Below the pieces are notes generated by a model, which was given only the letters and a program-made list of their open reading frames with translations, had not been told where the DNA came from and did not search any database. The translations under genes were made by a program, and so were the position numbers. Shown here in pieces: positions 25,416-35,679 of a stretch of 41,428 nucleotides of DNA; the first letter of the stretch is position 1, and each line of letters opens with the position of its first letter. This stretch comes from Hyphomicrobiales bacterium (GTDB lineage: Bacteria; Pseudomonadota; Alphaproteobacteria; Rhizobiales; Xanthobacteraceae): contig JAJPKK010000070.1 of assembly GCA_021323775.1 (NCBI GenBank), positions 1 to 41,428 on the forward strand, given 5' to 3'.

Positions 25416-27388
25416 GATGCGCATTCTTCGCCCGCCGTTGTCTGGTGGACTTCGTCGTCGCCGACGTGAGATCGATCTTTGATCGTGACAGGCGGCTTGG
25501 CCCGTTCGAACTGCGGCTTGCTGTATTTTTCGCAAGTGTTGTCGATGTCACCGTACCGATAAACAGCGATTGCGCTTGGATCGACCTGCGTCATCAGCGC
25601 CAAGGCCTTAACACCGTAGCTGCCATTGGAGCGAAGGGCGTTGCGCAGGAGCATCCCCGCGTTCTGCACCACTTCCCGTTTTGTGGCGCCCCATTTGATG
25701 ACAAAGATGACGCTGTCGACAATTGCGGCAAGCAGCCTTGTCTCGGTAATGCCGAGGAGCGGCGGCCCATCGATGAATACGAAATCGTAGCGGTTGGCAA
25801 GCCCACGCAAGAAGTGCTGCATGTGTTTGCCCATGGATGGATGGAGCGAATCGGCGTTGCTTTGTGGCACGGCGACGTAGTCCATATGCAGATCGGCGAA
25901 GTGCTGAATGAGCGCGTCAAGCGGAGGGTCTTGCACATTCGAGACGGGAGCTTGCGGCAGACTGCGCAGGATGCGCATCGTCGACGGGCGTCTGGAATCG
26001 AAATCGACCAGCAGCACGCGCCGGCCGAGGCGCGCGGCATAGACGGCGAGGCTTGTTGCCACGGTGGTCTTGCCCTCGCTCTGAACGCTGGAGCTGATCA
26101 GAACGGTGCCGGGCCTTCGATGTGGCTGTGCCAGATCGAGCGCGATGAGCGCAGACTTTATCGACTCCGCGTAAGCCGTGTAAGGCGCGTTCTGAATGTA
26201 GCGAAGCGGCTGATTCGCGCAGGAGCGCGGCAATCGCGGGACAGCGCCCAAGAAGCCCAGGCCCAGCACGTCAGCCACGTCGCGCTCGGTACGCAGCGGA
26301 CGGCCGATCCGTTCCAATATGATGGCGAGCAGGCTTGCACCGATCAGGGAAGCGATGAGAGCCGGAAAAGTGAAAAGAATCGGATTGGCCGAACTCGGCC
26401 GCTGCGGCAGCGATGCCAGCGAGAGAATACTGACCTGCGGCACGATGACTTCCTGCTGGCCGCGGATTTCCCGTTCGCGTTCAAGCACGCCTCCATAGGC
26501 CTGACCCGCGGACGCAGCTTCGCGCTGTAAGGCATCGAGGCGCGCCTCTCGCAACTTGCCCGGAGCGCTGCCGGCAGGGCTTGGCGGCTGTGGCGAGAGC
26601 AACGTCCCCATCACCTCGGTCGCCTTGTCCAACTCGCTCTTGAGCTGTGCGGCGCGCTCGCCAAGCGCAGCCAATTCCTGGTTTTTCTGGCTGCGTCTTT
26701 GCTCGACAAGACCACTGACATAGAGCTCAACAGAACGATTGGCGAGAGCCGCCGCTCGCTCGGGGCTTGTGGCGGTGAAACTGACGGAAATGATGCGCGA
26801 GGTCCGCTCTTGGACGACCTTTACGCCACGTTCGAGCTCGTCGAGCTCGTGGTCAGGCGCGCGACCGGCAAGCGCACCGAGCCAGATCCTCAGACGACGG
26901 CCCACTTCGCCGGGGCTCAGACCGGCATTGCTCAGCAGCGCGCCCGGTCTGATCTTATCGTTCGATACACTGCCCACGGGTGGCCCGAGTTGCGGGCTGC
27001 CGCCTGACAGACTCTCGAGTACGCGGCGCAGATGATCGCGCGAGGCAAGCCTTGTCACATGCGTGTCGATTTCGGTCACCAAGTCATTGCTCTGTAGCGG
27101 GGCTTCTGCGGCATTGCCGACGGCTTGGTGGGGCTCGACCTCAATCCGTGCCGTCGCCGTGTATTTCGGAGCGATCAACAAGCCGAGAAGCAAAGCCGCA
27201 ATGGCGCCGCAAGCTGCGCTTCTGACAATGAATTTTCGGCGGAAAAGAAGGATGCGGACCAATTGTGCGAAATCAAATTCGGCGTCCGCGATCCGCTCTT
27301 CGGTGCTACCGGCACGCGCCACAGGCCCGGATGGCTCGATGCGGCTGGCGCCGACCGGTGAAAAACCATTTCCGCGCTCAGTCTTCAT
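25412..27388 (-). CDS. Wzc/ExoP-like chain-length determinant with cytoplasmic ATPase domain
   Basis: 658 aa. Two membrane helices (about 53-73 and 338-358) flank a periplasmic Wzz domain with coiled coil (230-310). The cytoplasmic domain has Walker A SSSVQSEGKTT (432-442), Walker A' VLLVDFDSRRP (458-468) and Walker B FVFID (536-540), as in bacterial tyrosine kinases. The C-terminal tail is not a dense tyrosine cluster; only three tyrosines are near (610, 612, 622), so autophosphorylation may be limited. It controls polymer length and couples polymerisation to export through the ExoF-like partner (36476-37756). Its start lies two bases after the amidotransferase stop. Confidence 0.93.
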   Translation of the reverse strand: MKTERGNGFSPVGASRIEPSGPVARAGSTEERIADAEFDFAQLVRILLFRRKFIVRSAACGAIAALLLGLLIAPKYTATARIEVEPHQAVGNAAEAPLQSNDLVTEIDTHVTRLASRDHLRRVLESLSGGSPQLGPPVGSVSNDKIRPGALLSNAGLSPGEVGRRLRIWLGALAGRAPDHELDELERGVKVVQERTSRIISVSFTATSPERAAALANRSVELYVSGLVEQRRSQKNQELAALGERAAQLKSELDKATEVMGTLLSPQPPSPAGSAPGKLREARLDALQREAASAGQAYGGVLEREREIRGQQEVIVPQVSILSLASLPQRPSSANPILFTFPALIASLIGASLLAIILERIGRPLRTERDVADVLGLGFLGAVPRLPRSCANQPLRYIQNAPYTAYAESIKSALIALDLAQPHRRPGTVLISSSVQSEGKTTVATSLAVYAARLGRRVLLVDFDSRRPSTMRILRSLPQAPVSNVQDPPLDALIQHFADLHMDYVAVPQSNADSLHPSMGKHMQHFLRGLANRYDFVFIDGPPLLGITETRLLAAIVDSVIFVIKWGATKREVVQNAGMLLRNALRSNGSYGVKALALMTQVDPSAIAVYRYGDIDNTCEKYSKPQFERAKPPVTIKDRSHVGDDEVHQTTAGEECAS

Positions 27389-27390
27389 GC

Positions 27391-29406
27391 TTAGCTCCCA
27401 ACAGTCGCGGGGCGAGCAATACGGTGCAGGTCGCGCAGACGCGACGACAGCGGCGCGAGCGACTTGCGAGTCGCATCGAGCCAGGCCTGAACCATCAAGA
27501 CGGCCCAGAGCTCGCGGGCCCTGTCGCTGCGGCCGCTTTGATGCTCCTGCCAGCAGATTTCGACCCCTTGCGCGTCAAGGAGGCCATCGCGCCGGATCCG
27601 GCGCGCATCGAGAAGATCGCATGCCCAATCGCGCAATGGACCCGTGAGCCAGGTGCCGATCGGCACGTTGAATCCCTGCTTCGGCCGCTCGTAGAGCTCT
27701 TCGGGCAGATAGCGATGCAGAACGCGGCGCAGAAGCCACTTGCCCTTCCCGTCGCGGACTTTGACCGCCGTCGGTAGCCGCCACGCAAATTCCACGAGAC
27801 GATGGTCAAGAAACGGACAGCGGGCCTCGAGACTGGCCGCCATGGAGGCGCGATCGAGCTTTACCAATATGTCGCCCGGCAGATAACTCACCATGTCGCG
27901 ATAGATGAGCCGGCTGACGGCGTCGCTCAGTGTCGGAATGCGAGTTGCACCGGGCGCGGAGGGCTGAACCGGGACCGCGGTTGGATCGCAAGCTACCGCC
28001 CGTTCGTAGAAGGTGTCTTCATCGGCCGCCGCGAGCAGCCGGGCGACTCGGTGCGGATCCGTTCGCTGCAGTGTCCGGCGCAGCGTGCTCGTGAGCGGGA
28101 GCAGGTGCAACAGCCGCTGCCAGGCGGCCGGGCTGAGCATTTGCATGGCCGACGCGATCATTCGTCGCGACATCGGCGGAAGGCCAAATGCGCCTAGCAT
28201 GCGGCTCTGCATGAAATGCCGGACGTATCCGCCGAAGCATTCGTCACCGCCATCGCCGGTAAGTGCCACGGTGGCATGCTGGCGCGTCAGCTGAGAAATG
28301 AGCAAGGTTGGGATCTGCGACTCGTCGGCGAAAGGCTCGTCCCAGACTTCGGGCAGCCTCGGTATGGTGGCTCGCGCTTCAGCCGGCGTGAGAAGGAACT
28401 CGGTGTGGTCCGTCCTTAGATGTCGCGCGACACGGGCGGCATGGAGCGCTTCATCATAAGAGCTCTCGTCAAAGCCGATCGTGAAGGTGCGCACCGGGCG
28501 CGTCGATTGCGCCTGCATCAGAGCCACGATCGTTGAGCTGTCGATGCCTCCCGACAGGAATGCTCCGAGCGGCACGTCGGCCACCATGCGTTCCCGCACG
28601 ACGGTACGCAGCAGTCGATCGAGCTCGTTTTCAAGCTCGATGACACTCAGCTCCAGCGGACGGCGCTGACCCGCTTCGGCGATTTCCGCAAGCGACCACC
28701 AGCTGCGAAGTCGCCGTTCGCGCAATGCATCTGCTCCGCCCGTTTGTAGATCGTCTGCTCGCAGCGAAAGCATCGTGCCCGGAGGCAGTTTGAAGACGTC
28801 CTGATAAATGCATTGCCGATCAGGGACCCAGCCGCGCCGCAGCACCATTGCGATCGCGCCAGGATCAACGCTTGGTTGGAAGCCCGGAAAGGCCCTGATC
28901 GCCTTGAGCTCGGACGCAAACAGCAGCGCACTGCGATCGACCGCGACGTAGAGCGGCTTTTTGCCAAGGCGATCGCGCACCAGATGCAGCACCCGGTGCC
29001 GGCGGTCCCAGAGCGCGAGCGCGAACATCCCGGCAAACCGCCGTAAAGCCGGTTCGATGCCGAAGCTCTCGAAGGCTGCGAGCATCACCTCGGTGTCACT
29101 ATGACCGCGGAAGTGATGTCCGCCTGCCTCGAGCTCATGGCGCAGTTCGCCAAAGTTATAGATTTCACCGTTGAAGCTGATGACGAGATTTCGGCTGAGC
29201 GACAGCATCGGCTGATGACCGGCCTCGCTCAGATCGACGATGGCAAGCCGGCGATGGCCGAGCGCGATCCCGGCAGCAGCGTCCAGCCAGGTCCCGCCGT
29301 CATCGGGACCGCGGTGATGGAGCGTTGCCGTCATCGCCTCGATGGCGCCGAGGCGGTGCGGGTCGGCCACATGCGGAGCGAGGAATATGCCGGCGATTCC
29401 GCACAT
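27391..29406 (-). CDS. asnB: Asparagine synthase-type glutamine amidotransferase (AsnB-like)
   Basis: 671 aa, full length. N-terminal nucleophile domain begins MCGIAGI with catalytic Cys2; RGPDDGG and SFNGEIYNF are the glutamine-site motifs. The synthetase domain has the ATP-pyrophosphatase loop SGGIDSS (285-291). It adenylates a carboxylate and transfers ammonia from glutamine. AsnB-like proteins inside polysaccharide clusters are thought to amidate sugar acids or other precursors rather than make asparagine; this is inference from location. It is embedded in the EPS operon with four-base and two-base gaps on either side. Confidence 0.92.
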   Translation of the reverse strand: MCGIAGIFLAPHVADPHRLGAIEAMTATLHHRGPDDGGTWLDAAAGIALGHRRLAIVDLSEAGHQPMLSLSRNLVISFNGEIYNFGELRHELEAGGHHFRGHSDTEVMLAAFESFGIEPALRRFAGMFALALWDRRHRVLHLVRDRLGKKPLYVAVDRSALLFASELKAIRAFPGFQPSVDPGAIAMVLRRGWVPDRQCIYQDVFKLPPGTMLSLRADDLQTGGADALRERRLRSWWSLAEIAEAGQRRPLELSVIELENELDRLLRTVVRERMVADVPLGAFLSGGIDSSTIVALMQAQSTRPVRTFTIGFDESSYDEALHAARVARHLRTDHTEFLLTPAEARATIPRLPEVWDEPFADESQIPTLLISQLTRQHATVALTGDGGDECFGGYVRHFMQSRMLGAFGLPPMSRRMIASAMQMLSPAAWQRLLHLLPLTSTLRRTLQRTDPHRVARLLAAADEDTFYERAVACDPTAVPVQPSAPGATRIPTLSDAVSRLIYRDMVSYLPGDILVKLDRASMAASLEARCPFLDHRLVEFAWRLPTAVKVRDGKGKWLLRRVLHRYLPEELYERPKQGFNVPIGTWLTGPLRDWACDLLDARRIRRDGLLDAQGVEICWQEHQSGRSDRARELWAVLMVQAWLDATRKSLAPLSSRLRDLHRIARPATVGS

Positions 29407-29410
29407 GACG

Positions 29411-30709
29411 TCAGCTCGAATTTCGGGCCGGCGTCATGCTGGCTCCGGTCCACGAGACGAGGCACAGGGCAATCGTGAACCAGAAGAGTGGATGCCGGAT
29501 GATCAAGTTACCCAGTCCAAACACGCCTACTCCGCAGAGCAGTGTCGTCAGCCCTGCGAGCCGCGCCTTGTAGCTGTTGAAGAACGCTATCGCCGAGATC
29601 CAGATCAAGCTGACAACGGCGATCAACCCGCCCTGGGTGAACAGATCGATGGGCGTATTATGCGCCTCGAAATTCGGCGTGCCGTTGATTGGCGGCGTGT
29701 CGACATATTTGGGCAGGCTTTCGCGTTTCCTTGCGGCCACAAGCGACACGGGTATATGAAGATGCGGGCCAGGCCCGAGTCCCAGCATTGCGGACTGCAG
29801 GCCCCGATCTATTCCCTCTCGCCAGGACTGGATTCGAAGCTCCGCCTCCTGGCGCGAGGTCTTGCCGCCGTCTTTGACGATCCCTTTAACTAGGGTTTGG
29901 GCCTCGACGGCGATAACGGAGCCAAGCGGTACCGCCGCGATCAGCAATAGCGGCAGCGCGAGAACGATCAGCCAAGCGAGCGCCTGACGAAAACTGAGTT
30001 TGGATGCAAATGAGAGCGGCAGCTCGCGCAGCTTGAGCGCGACGAAAATGGGGATCGCCGTTACCAGGACCAAGCTGAACGAATCGCTCTTCGTCAGCCG
30101 GCCTACATAGATGGGGAGGATGCCGGATGCGAGCGCGGCGACTTTCCGGCTGATTCTGGTCGTCGCATTGGCCAGATGAAGCGCGAGCAGCGTCAGGACG
30201 GCGCACAGCAAGGCCAGCTGTATCGGGTTTGCCGACCAACCCCTGAACCTGTCCCAGTACCATGGATCGATTGCGGCGCTGTGAATCATGTCCCAGGCGA
30301 GGGCGACCTGAAAAGCAAGCGCAACACTTCCAAGGACGGCCAACAGCCAGGCGACGCGATGCAGCCGAGGTCCGGCATCTGGCTCGGCCACGCTGAGGCA
30401 ACTGACCGCGGCCAACAGCGGATAAGCCATGACGTCGTGAAAGAACAAATTTGGATCGTGAATGTCCGAAAGCGCGTACGCGGCAAGCGTGCCGAGGCTG
30501 AGAGCAACAGCAAAGAGCAGCCAGAATACGAGCAAGCGGCACAGCGCCGGCGTCAGCGGCGAATCGAATCGCCCCCCTTGTCGAAACAGCATCGCAACAG
30601 TCCAGACGACCAGAAGTGTCTCGCCTGGTCCGATCGGAGCGCCCGCGGGTCGCAGTTCGGACGCGGTCGACAGCAGCAGGCCCAGAGCGAGCAGTGCGTC
30701 CGATATCAT
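29411..30709 (-). CDS. O-antigen ligase/polymerase-like membrane protein (Wzy/WaaL family)
   Basis: 432 aa from MISDALLALG, with GGAGGG five bases upstream; the frame extends further but without a site. About ten to twelve helices and one long periplasmic loop (about 275-360). The motif EAHNTPIDLFTQGG after the loop matches the HNxxLxxxxxxG region of O-antigen polymerases and ligases. In this setting it most likely polymerises the EPS repeat in the periplasm. A 213-bp gap separates it from the next upstream gene, so an internal promoter is possible. Confidence 0.87.
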   Translation of the reverse strand: MISDALLALGLLLSTASELRPAGAPIGPGETLLVVWTVAMLFRQGGRFDSPLTPALCRLLVFWLLFAVALSLGTLAAYALSDIHDPNLFFHDVMAYPLLAAVSCLSVAEPDAGPRLHRVAWLLAVLGSVALAFQVALAWDMIHSAAIDPWYWDRFRGWSANPIQLALLCAVLTLLALHLANATTRISRKVAALASGILPIYVGRLTKSDSFSLVLVTAIPIFVALKLRELPLSFASKLSFRQALAWLIVLALPLLLIAAVPLGSVIAVEAQTLVKGIVKDGGKTSRQEAELRIQSWREGIDRGLQSAMLGLGPGPHLHIPVSLVAARKRESLPKYVDTPPINGTPNFEAHNTPIDLFTQGGLIAVVSLIWISAIAFFNSYKARLAGLTTLLCGVGVFGLGNLIIRHPLFWFTIALCLVSWTGASMTPARNSS

Positions 30710-30922
30710 GAGCGCCCTCCCGGGCCCCACGCCTCCCAAGCCTTCGCCATGCCGGCAGCGCGGTCGGATTGGCCCGGTCGCTCCGCCGCATAAAGGCATT
30801 GCCGAGGCATGTTGTGAAGGCTATCAGGGGCGGGCGCGCGGGTGTCCTTGCATTACGGATTACCCCGACGGGCTACCGTGGCGGACGGTGCAGCTAAAAC
30901 CCGGTGGCAACCGACCAGGCGT

Positions 30923-31807
30923 TTACGGTTGCGGCGCTTTGTTGTGGCGCGCAAACACCGCTTGGAGATCCGGCGAGTTTTCCAGCGCCTCGTCGCCGTT
31001 CTGCGATCCCCAGCTATAGGCATAGTCAAACACGGGCGCCGGAACGAATGCTTCCCAGCGATCGAGAATTTTCTGCATCTGGCCCACCGATGGAAATACA
31101 TATCTGCCGCCGCCATCATCGCGCCAATTGCCGCCGCCGAACGCCTGATAGACGGGCACTATGGCGCTGCGCGGAATTCCCCATGCATCGGCCGCCGCCA
31201 CATAACGGTCGATCATCGCATAGTCGCAGTCGGGCATTTCTGTCCGGCACGGATAGGGGTCGATCCCATACAGATCGACATGGGAGTTGGCGGGATTGTA
31301 AGTGTTGAGGAACGACGGGGCCTTGGATGAAGCGAGCTTCATGAGTACGACAAACGTCTTCGCGCCGAAGACATGAGCGCGGATCCAATCGGACTCGGCT
31401 TTCAGGTTATTCGGCGTGCACGGCGCATTGTATCGGCCGGTCGGGTCTGGATCGTCCATCAGATAAAAGCCAAACACTCCAGGGCGTCCGACGAAAGTCT
31501 GAACGACTCTTAGGAAAGCCCCATCGACTCCGTTACATTGGCCAACCCACACGAGTGCTTTGACACCGGTCGGCAGCGACCGCAGCTGCCCCGCGTCATC
31601 AATATCGGCGAGGTTGAAGCCGAACTTGCCGGGCAGATAGTTGCTTTTGCCATCGAAATTATGATTGGGCGCATGATGTAGATCGGTCTTGGGCGCGCTG
31701 CGCGCGGGAAGGCTAAGCACACCGCCCGCGATCAGCAGCGCAGCCGCAATCAAGCAAAAAGCACGCGTATACCGGCGCATCGGCCCAGGTAGCGCTACTG
31801 GCTGCAT
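30923..31807 (-). CDS. Secreted glycosidase-like protein
   Basis: 294 aa with GGGAG six bases before the ATG and a signal peptide or anchor (about 10-36). The mature part reads as a TIM-barrel-like hydrolase: FGFYLMDDPDP and VDLYGIDPYPC are typical strand ends bearing acidic residues, and GGGNW follows VPVYQAFG. No exact glycoside hydrolase family could be assigned. In polysaccharide operons such proteins often trim or release polymer in the periplasm. It is translationally close to the upstream glycosyltransferase (three bases between them). Confidence 0.72.
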   Translation of the reverse strand: MQPVALPGPMRRYTRAFCLIAAALLIAGGVLSLPARSAPKTDLHHAPNHNFDGKSNYLPGKFGFNLADIDDAGQLRSLPTGVKALVWVGQCNGVDGAFLRVVQTFVGRPGVFGFYLMDDPDPTGRYNAPCTPNNLKAESDWIRAHVFGAKTFVVLMKLASSKAPSFLNTYNPANSHVDLYGIDPYPCRTEMPDCDYAMIDRYVAAADAWGIPRSAIVPVYQAFGGGNWRDDGGGRYVFPSVGQMQKILDRWEAFVPAPVFDYAYSWGSQNGDEALENSPDLQAVFARHNKAPQP

Positions 31808-31810
31808 GCA

Positions 31811-33049
31811 TCACTCCCTACTGAACAGGCAGAGCGGGTCATCGTCGATGTTTGTTGCGTGATGGCGATGGCTGGGCTCGCGCCCGACCCCGCTAACCCG
31901 GCGTGCCATAAGCTCGCGATACAAGGTGACATAGCGCTCGACCGTAACGTCAAGGTTGAACTCGCGCCTCACCAGGGCCGCGGCACGACGGCGCATCAGA
32001 TGCGCGTTCTGTCGGTCGTCGAGCAAATCGATGATTCTTGCAGCCAAAGCGCTCGGTGAATGGGTCGGAACGATGTAGCCGTTCCATCCGTCGCGAATGA
32101 CGTCAGTACAGCCGGGCATCCGCGTCGTCACGATCGGCAAGCCCGACAGGGCGGCCTCGAGAATCGCGCGCGGCACGCCCTCGCGGTATTCAGTCGGAAA
32201 TGCGAAGACATCCGCGGCGGCAAGCAGCGCCGGCACGTCCGACCTTTGCCCGAGGAGTGTCACGTAGGGCGCGTGGCGATCAATCTCGGCTTGTGATACC
32301 GCCAGTGGTCCCTCACTCTGACGCGGTCCTACCAACAGAAATCGTACCTGTGGACGGACTCGATGAACCAGCGCCGCCGCCTCGAGCAGCGTCGGTATAC
32401 CCTTCTGCCGCGTCATGCGCGTCACCGTGATGACGACTTCAGACATGCCCAGACCAAGCTTTTCCCGCAGCGCGGTCCGGTCAAGGCCGCTGGCCGCGCT
32501 GCGCTCAAAGCCCGCGACATCGATTCCAGACCCGGCGATGAGTCGGCCGGTGCCGGCGTACAGCATTCGGTGGCGCTCGAAAAACGTCTGGTCATCGCGG
32601 TTCTGAAAGACGGTAAAATCGGTGTAGCGCGCAGCCAGTCGATGAAGCGCGCGATACGCGGGGGCGAGCGCCAGCGCGAGCGGTGAGCGCGAAGAATAGA
32701 TCCAGCCTAATCCATTAATTGTACGAACGACCAATATGCCGTGCGTCCCGCGCGCCGCAAAAGGAACCAGCACGTTTGGTTTCGTATCGAAACTTTGAAC
32801 GAGATCGGGCCGCACATCCGCCAGCAGCTTTGACAGCGACCTTATCGCGGCCCAATCGGCCAGCGGATTGACGAAACGATCGAAGGTAAACCGGTGGTAG
32901 TCGAGACCGGCGCTGCGGAACGGATCGGCATCGCCTGTCCCAGCGGCCGTCAACCGATAGCCGCGGGCCGCCACAGCCAGCATGAACGGGATCCGCAAAT
33001 GATGATCCTCACCGCCAACTAAAAGCAAACGCTTGGTCAAAGCAGTCAC
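31811..33049 (-). CDS. Glycosyltransferase family 4
   Basis: 412 aa from the GTG at 33049; TTG three codons later has a better-spaced GGAG and ATG 33151 is also open, so the N-terminus is uncertain. KRLLLVGGEDHHLRIPFM begins the N-terminal Rossmann fold; the C-terminal half has TVTRMTRQKGIPTLLEA and the donor-binding EGVPRAILEAALSG (EX7E), with GLPIVTT following. It is a retaining cytoplasmic enzyme adding a sugar from a nucleotide donor to the lipid-linked repeat. It is the first gene of the minus-strand operon. Confidence 0.9.
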   Translation of the reverse strand: MTALTKRLLLVGGEDHHLRIPFMLAVAARGYRLTAAGTGDADPFRSAGLDYHRFTFDRFVNPLADWAAIRSLSKLLADVRPDLVQSFDTKPNVLVPFAARGTHGILVVRTINGLGWIYSSRSPLALALAPAYRALHRLAARYTDFTVFQNRDDQTFFERHRMLYAGTGRLIAGSGIDVAGFERSAASGLDRTALREKLGLGMSEVVITVTRMTRQKGIPTLLEAAALVHRVRPQVRFLLVGPRQSEGPLAVSQAEIDRHAPYVTLLGQRSDVPALLAAADVFAFPTEYREGVPRAILEAALSGLPIVTTRMPGCTDVIRDGWNGYIVPTHSPSALAARIIDLLDDRQNAHLMRRRAAALVRREFNLDVTVERYVTLYRELMARRVSGVGREPSHRHHATNIDDDPLCLFSRE

Positions 33050-33368
33050 TCCGCGACGGGCTTGATTCAGTGAATGCTTCGCGAAATGCCCGACCCCATC
33101 TCGCTTCGCGACATCAAGATAGGAGCCGCAAGGCACGTTGCAGATGTCCATGCGGGATTACCCAGAACGCCATCCATTGTGCGGAAATGTGAGGTACCTC
33201 CGCCAAATGAGCTTTGAGGAGGTAATGCGTCTTCGCCGTACCGATCGGCGGCCAACTCGCGCTAACTGTCTTCGACCGTTCGCCATATGCCGATCGGTTG
33301 GGCGAGGCCGCGATCGCGCAAATCGGCTTCGCAGCTCTAATTGCAAGAGCGCGACAGGAGACATCGCC
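33050..33368. promoter_or_regulatory. Divergent promoter region of the two EPS half-operons
   Basis: 319 bp between the minus-strand glycosyltransferase operon and the plus-strand epimerase operon. It must contain both promoters. No convincing operator, repeat or gene was seen; open frames here lack family features. Confidence 0.5.
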
Positions 33369-34478
33369 ATGACTCGTTGCCAGCGACTCGATGCGAGAAA
33401 GGTTCTTGTCATAGGCGGCGCCGGCTATGTCGGCTCCGCTCTCGTCAAAAGGCTGCTGGACCGCAAGTTCCAGGTAACGGTCCTGGATGCCATGCATTTC
33501 GGCGATACCCCCCTGGCGCGCGTCAAAGGGCATCCGAAACTGACGCTGATTTGCGAGGATTTTCGCAACATCGAAGCGCTGACCCGCGCGATGGCGGAAG
33601 TCGAATCGGTCATTCACCTTGGCGGCCTGGTCGGCGATCCGGCCTGCGCCGTCGATCCGCAATTGACCGTGGACGTGAACATTACAGCCACCAAGTTTGT
33701 CGGCGAGATTGCCAAGGCGCGTGGCGTCCGGCGTCTGATCTTCGCGAGCTCCTGCTCGGTATATGGCGCCTGCGAACATATTGTCGACGAAGACTCGCGT
33801 CTCAATCCTCAATCTCTCTACGCGCGAAGCAAGGTTGCCTCCGAAGCGGTGCTGTGCGCCCTCAATGGCAGCGACTTTGCCGTGACGCGCCTGCGCTTCG
33901 CAACGATCTATGGAATTTCCGGTCGCACCAGGTTCGATCTTGTCATCAATCTGTTGTGCGCCAAAGCGGTTCGCGAACGCGTCATCACGGTATTCGGCGC
34001 CGATCAGTGGCGTCCTTTTGTCCATGTCGACGACGTCGCCAGAGCCATCGTGATCGCACTGCAGGCGCCGGTCGAACGCGTGGCGGGTCAAGCCTTCAAT
34101 GTCGGTAGCGACGCGCAGAACCTGACTTTGGGAGATGCCGCGCTGCTGATCAAACGGCAGGTGCCGAACGCGGAGATCATCAGCGACGACACGACGGTCG
34201 ATCGACGCAATTATCGCGTCCGATTTGCCAAGATTCGATCGAGACTAGGCTTTGAGCCGGCATGGACGCCGGAGCGTGGCATCGCGCAGGTCGTAGCGCT
34301 CGTTCGCTCGAACGGCGTCGGCGACCATCTATTACCGATCTACAGCAACGTTCTGTACCTGAAGAGCCGGGGTACTCAGAGCTTCAAACGCTTCAAGATC
34401 AGCGGCTGGGAGGACGAATTCATGAACCTCGACCAGGTCGTTGCCGCCAAGATGGCTGATCAACCGGTTGCAGCTTGA
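33369..34478 (+). CDS. NAD-dependent sugar epimerase/dehydratase (extended SDR)
   Basis: 369 aa from MTRCQRLD, with GGAG eight bases upstream. The NAD-binding GGAGYVGS (16-23), the SSCSVYG strand (127-133) and the catalytic Tyr151/Lys155 (YARSK) are present, as in UDP-sugar 4-epimerases and dehydratases. The last 70 residues depart from the basic fold. Paired with the DegT aminotransferase 11 bases downstream, it probably makes a keto- or epimerised nucleotide sugar that is then aminated. Confidence 0.9.
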   Translation: MTRCQRLDARKVLVIGGAGYVGSALVKRLLDRKFQVTVLDAMHFGDTPLARVKGHPKLTLICEDFRNIEALTRAMAEVESVIHLGGLVGDPACAVDPQLTVDVNITATKFVGEIAKARGVRRLIFASSCSVYGACEHIVDEDSRLNPQSLYARSKVASEAVLCALNGSDFAVTRLRFATIYGISGRTRFDLVINLLCAKAVRERVITVFGADQWRPFVHVDDVARAIVIALQAPVERVAGQAFNVGSDAQNLTLGDAALLIKRQVPNAEIISDDTTVDRRNYRVRFAKIRSRLGFEPAWTPERGIAQVVALVRSNGVGDHLLPIYSNVLYLKSRGTQSFKRFKISGWEDEFMNLDQVVAAKMADQPVAA

Positions 34479-34488
34479 GGAACGCGTC

Positions 34489-35679
34489 ATGCAACAGCTT
34501 CGAGCCATAGCCGCGCCCCCGGCGGTCGATTACGGCAAGATTCCGTGCTTCCGGCCCGTCATCGGCCGGGCCGAGATTGAGGCAGTCGTCGAAGTCTTGC
34601 GGTCCGCCTGGATCACCACCGGGCCGAAGGTGCGAGAATTCGAGGCTAAATTCGCAGATTTTCTCGGCGGCGGCGTCGAGGCGGTCGCGGTGAACTCGGC
34701 CACCGCGGGCCTGCACCTCGCCGCCGAAGCCTGCGGAATCGGTCCGGGCGACGAGGTGATCGTGCCGACATTGACCTTCACGGCCACCGGATCGGTAATT
34801 CGCTATCTCGGCGCCGAAGTTGTTCTGGTCGATGTAGAAGCCGATACGCTCGCCATCGATCTCGATCAGGCCGAGCGTCGCATCACGCCGAGATGCAAAG
34901 CGATAATGGCCGTCCATTTCGGAGGCTATCCTTGCGACATGACACGGGTGCTGAGCTTTGCGCGGCGGCACGGCCTCAAGGTCATCGAGGACGCCGCTCA
35001 TGCTTTGCCGACCTTTCGGGACGGGCGCATCATCGGCTCATGGGAGTCGGATGCCTGTGTATTCAGCTTCTATGCGACCAAGCCCATCACCACCGGCGAG
35101 GGCGGCATGATCGTCACCCGCGATCCGCAAATCGCGGAGCGCGCGCGGACAATGCGGAGCCACGGTCTCAGTCGTGATGCCTTTGATCGGTTCCGAAAGG
35201 TGGGTGCTTCCTGGGCCTATGACGTCGTGGCGCCGGGCTACAAATACAACATGACCGATGTCGCCGCGGCGCTCGGCATTGTTCAGCTGCGGCGGGTCTA
35301 TGCGCTGCAGGCCAGTCGTGAGCGGGTCGCCGAGCACTATTTCGCCCGCTTGGCGGGGCTTCCTATCGACTGCCCTGCACCTGCGCCAAGCGGAAGCCGC
35401 CATGCGTGGCACCTGTTCCCGATCCGCGTGCACGAGACCGCGCGCGCCACGCGCGACCACCTGATAGCGGCTCTGACCGCGCACGAGATCGGCACATCGG
35501 TTCACTATCGACCGCTGCACCAGATGACCTACTGGCGGGAACGCTATCCGTGGAAACCCGGCGATTTTGCCGTTGCCGATCGCTACTTCGCCGGGGCCCT
35601 GACATTGCCGCTATTTCCGGGCATGAGCGACGCTCAGGTTGATCGTGTCGCGCAGATCGTTCGCCGCGTGCTGGCATGA
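34489..35679 (+). CDS. DegT/DnrJ/EryC1/StrS sugar aminotransferase
   Basis: 396 aa from MQQLRAIAAPP, with GAGGA upstream. PLP-dependent fold type I: the Schiff-base lysine is Lys198 in FYATKPITTGEGG, and DAAHALP carries the pyridoxal-binding Asp168. The N-terminal GPKVREFEAKFADFLG is typical. It aminates a keto nucleotide sugar using glutamate or glutamine. The start codon of the next gene overlaps its stop (ATGA). Together with the epimerase it indicates an amino-sugar in the EPS. Confidence 0.93.
   Translation: MQQLRAIAAPPAVDYGKIPCFRPVIGRAEIEAVVEVLRSAWITTGPKVREFEAKFADFLGGGVEAVAVNSATAGLHLAAEACGIGPGDEVIVPTLTFTATGSVIRYLGAEVVLVDVEADTLAIDLDQAERRITPRCKAIMAVHFGGYPCDMTRVLSFARRHGLKVIEDAAHALPTFRDGRIIGSWESDACVFSFYATKPITTGEGGMIVTRDPQIAERARTMRSHGLSRDAFDRFRKVGASWAYDVVAPGYKYNMTDVAAALGIVQLRRVYALQASRERVAEHYFARLAGLPIDCPAPAPSGSRHAWHLFPIRVHETARATRDHLIAALTAHEIGTSVHYRPLHQMTYWRERYPWKPGDFAVADRYFAGALTLPLFPGMSDAQVDRVAQIVRRVLA

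Noticed and set aside
33138-33368. N-terminal extension of the epimerase
   Set aside because: The upstream 77 codons are Arg-rich without family features, and a good ribosome site precedes the ATG at 33369, next to the NAD-binding motif.
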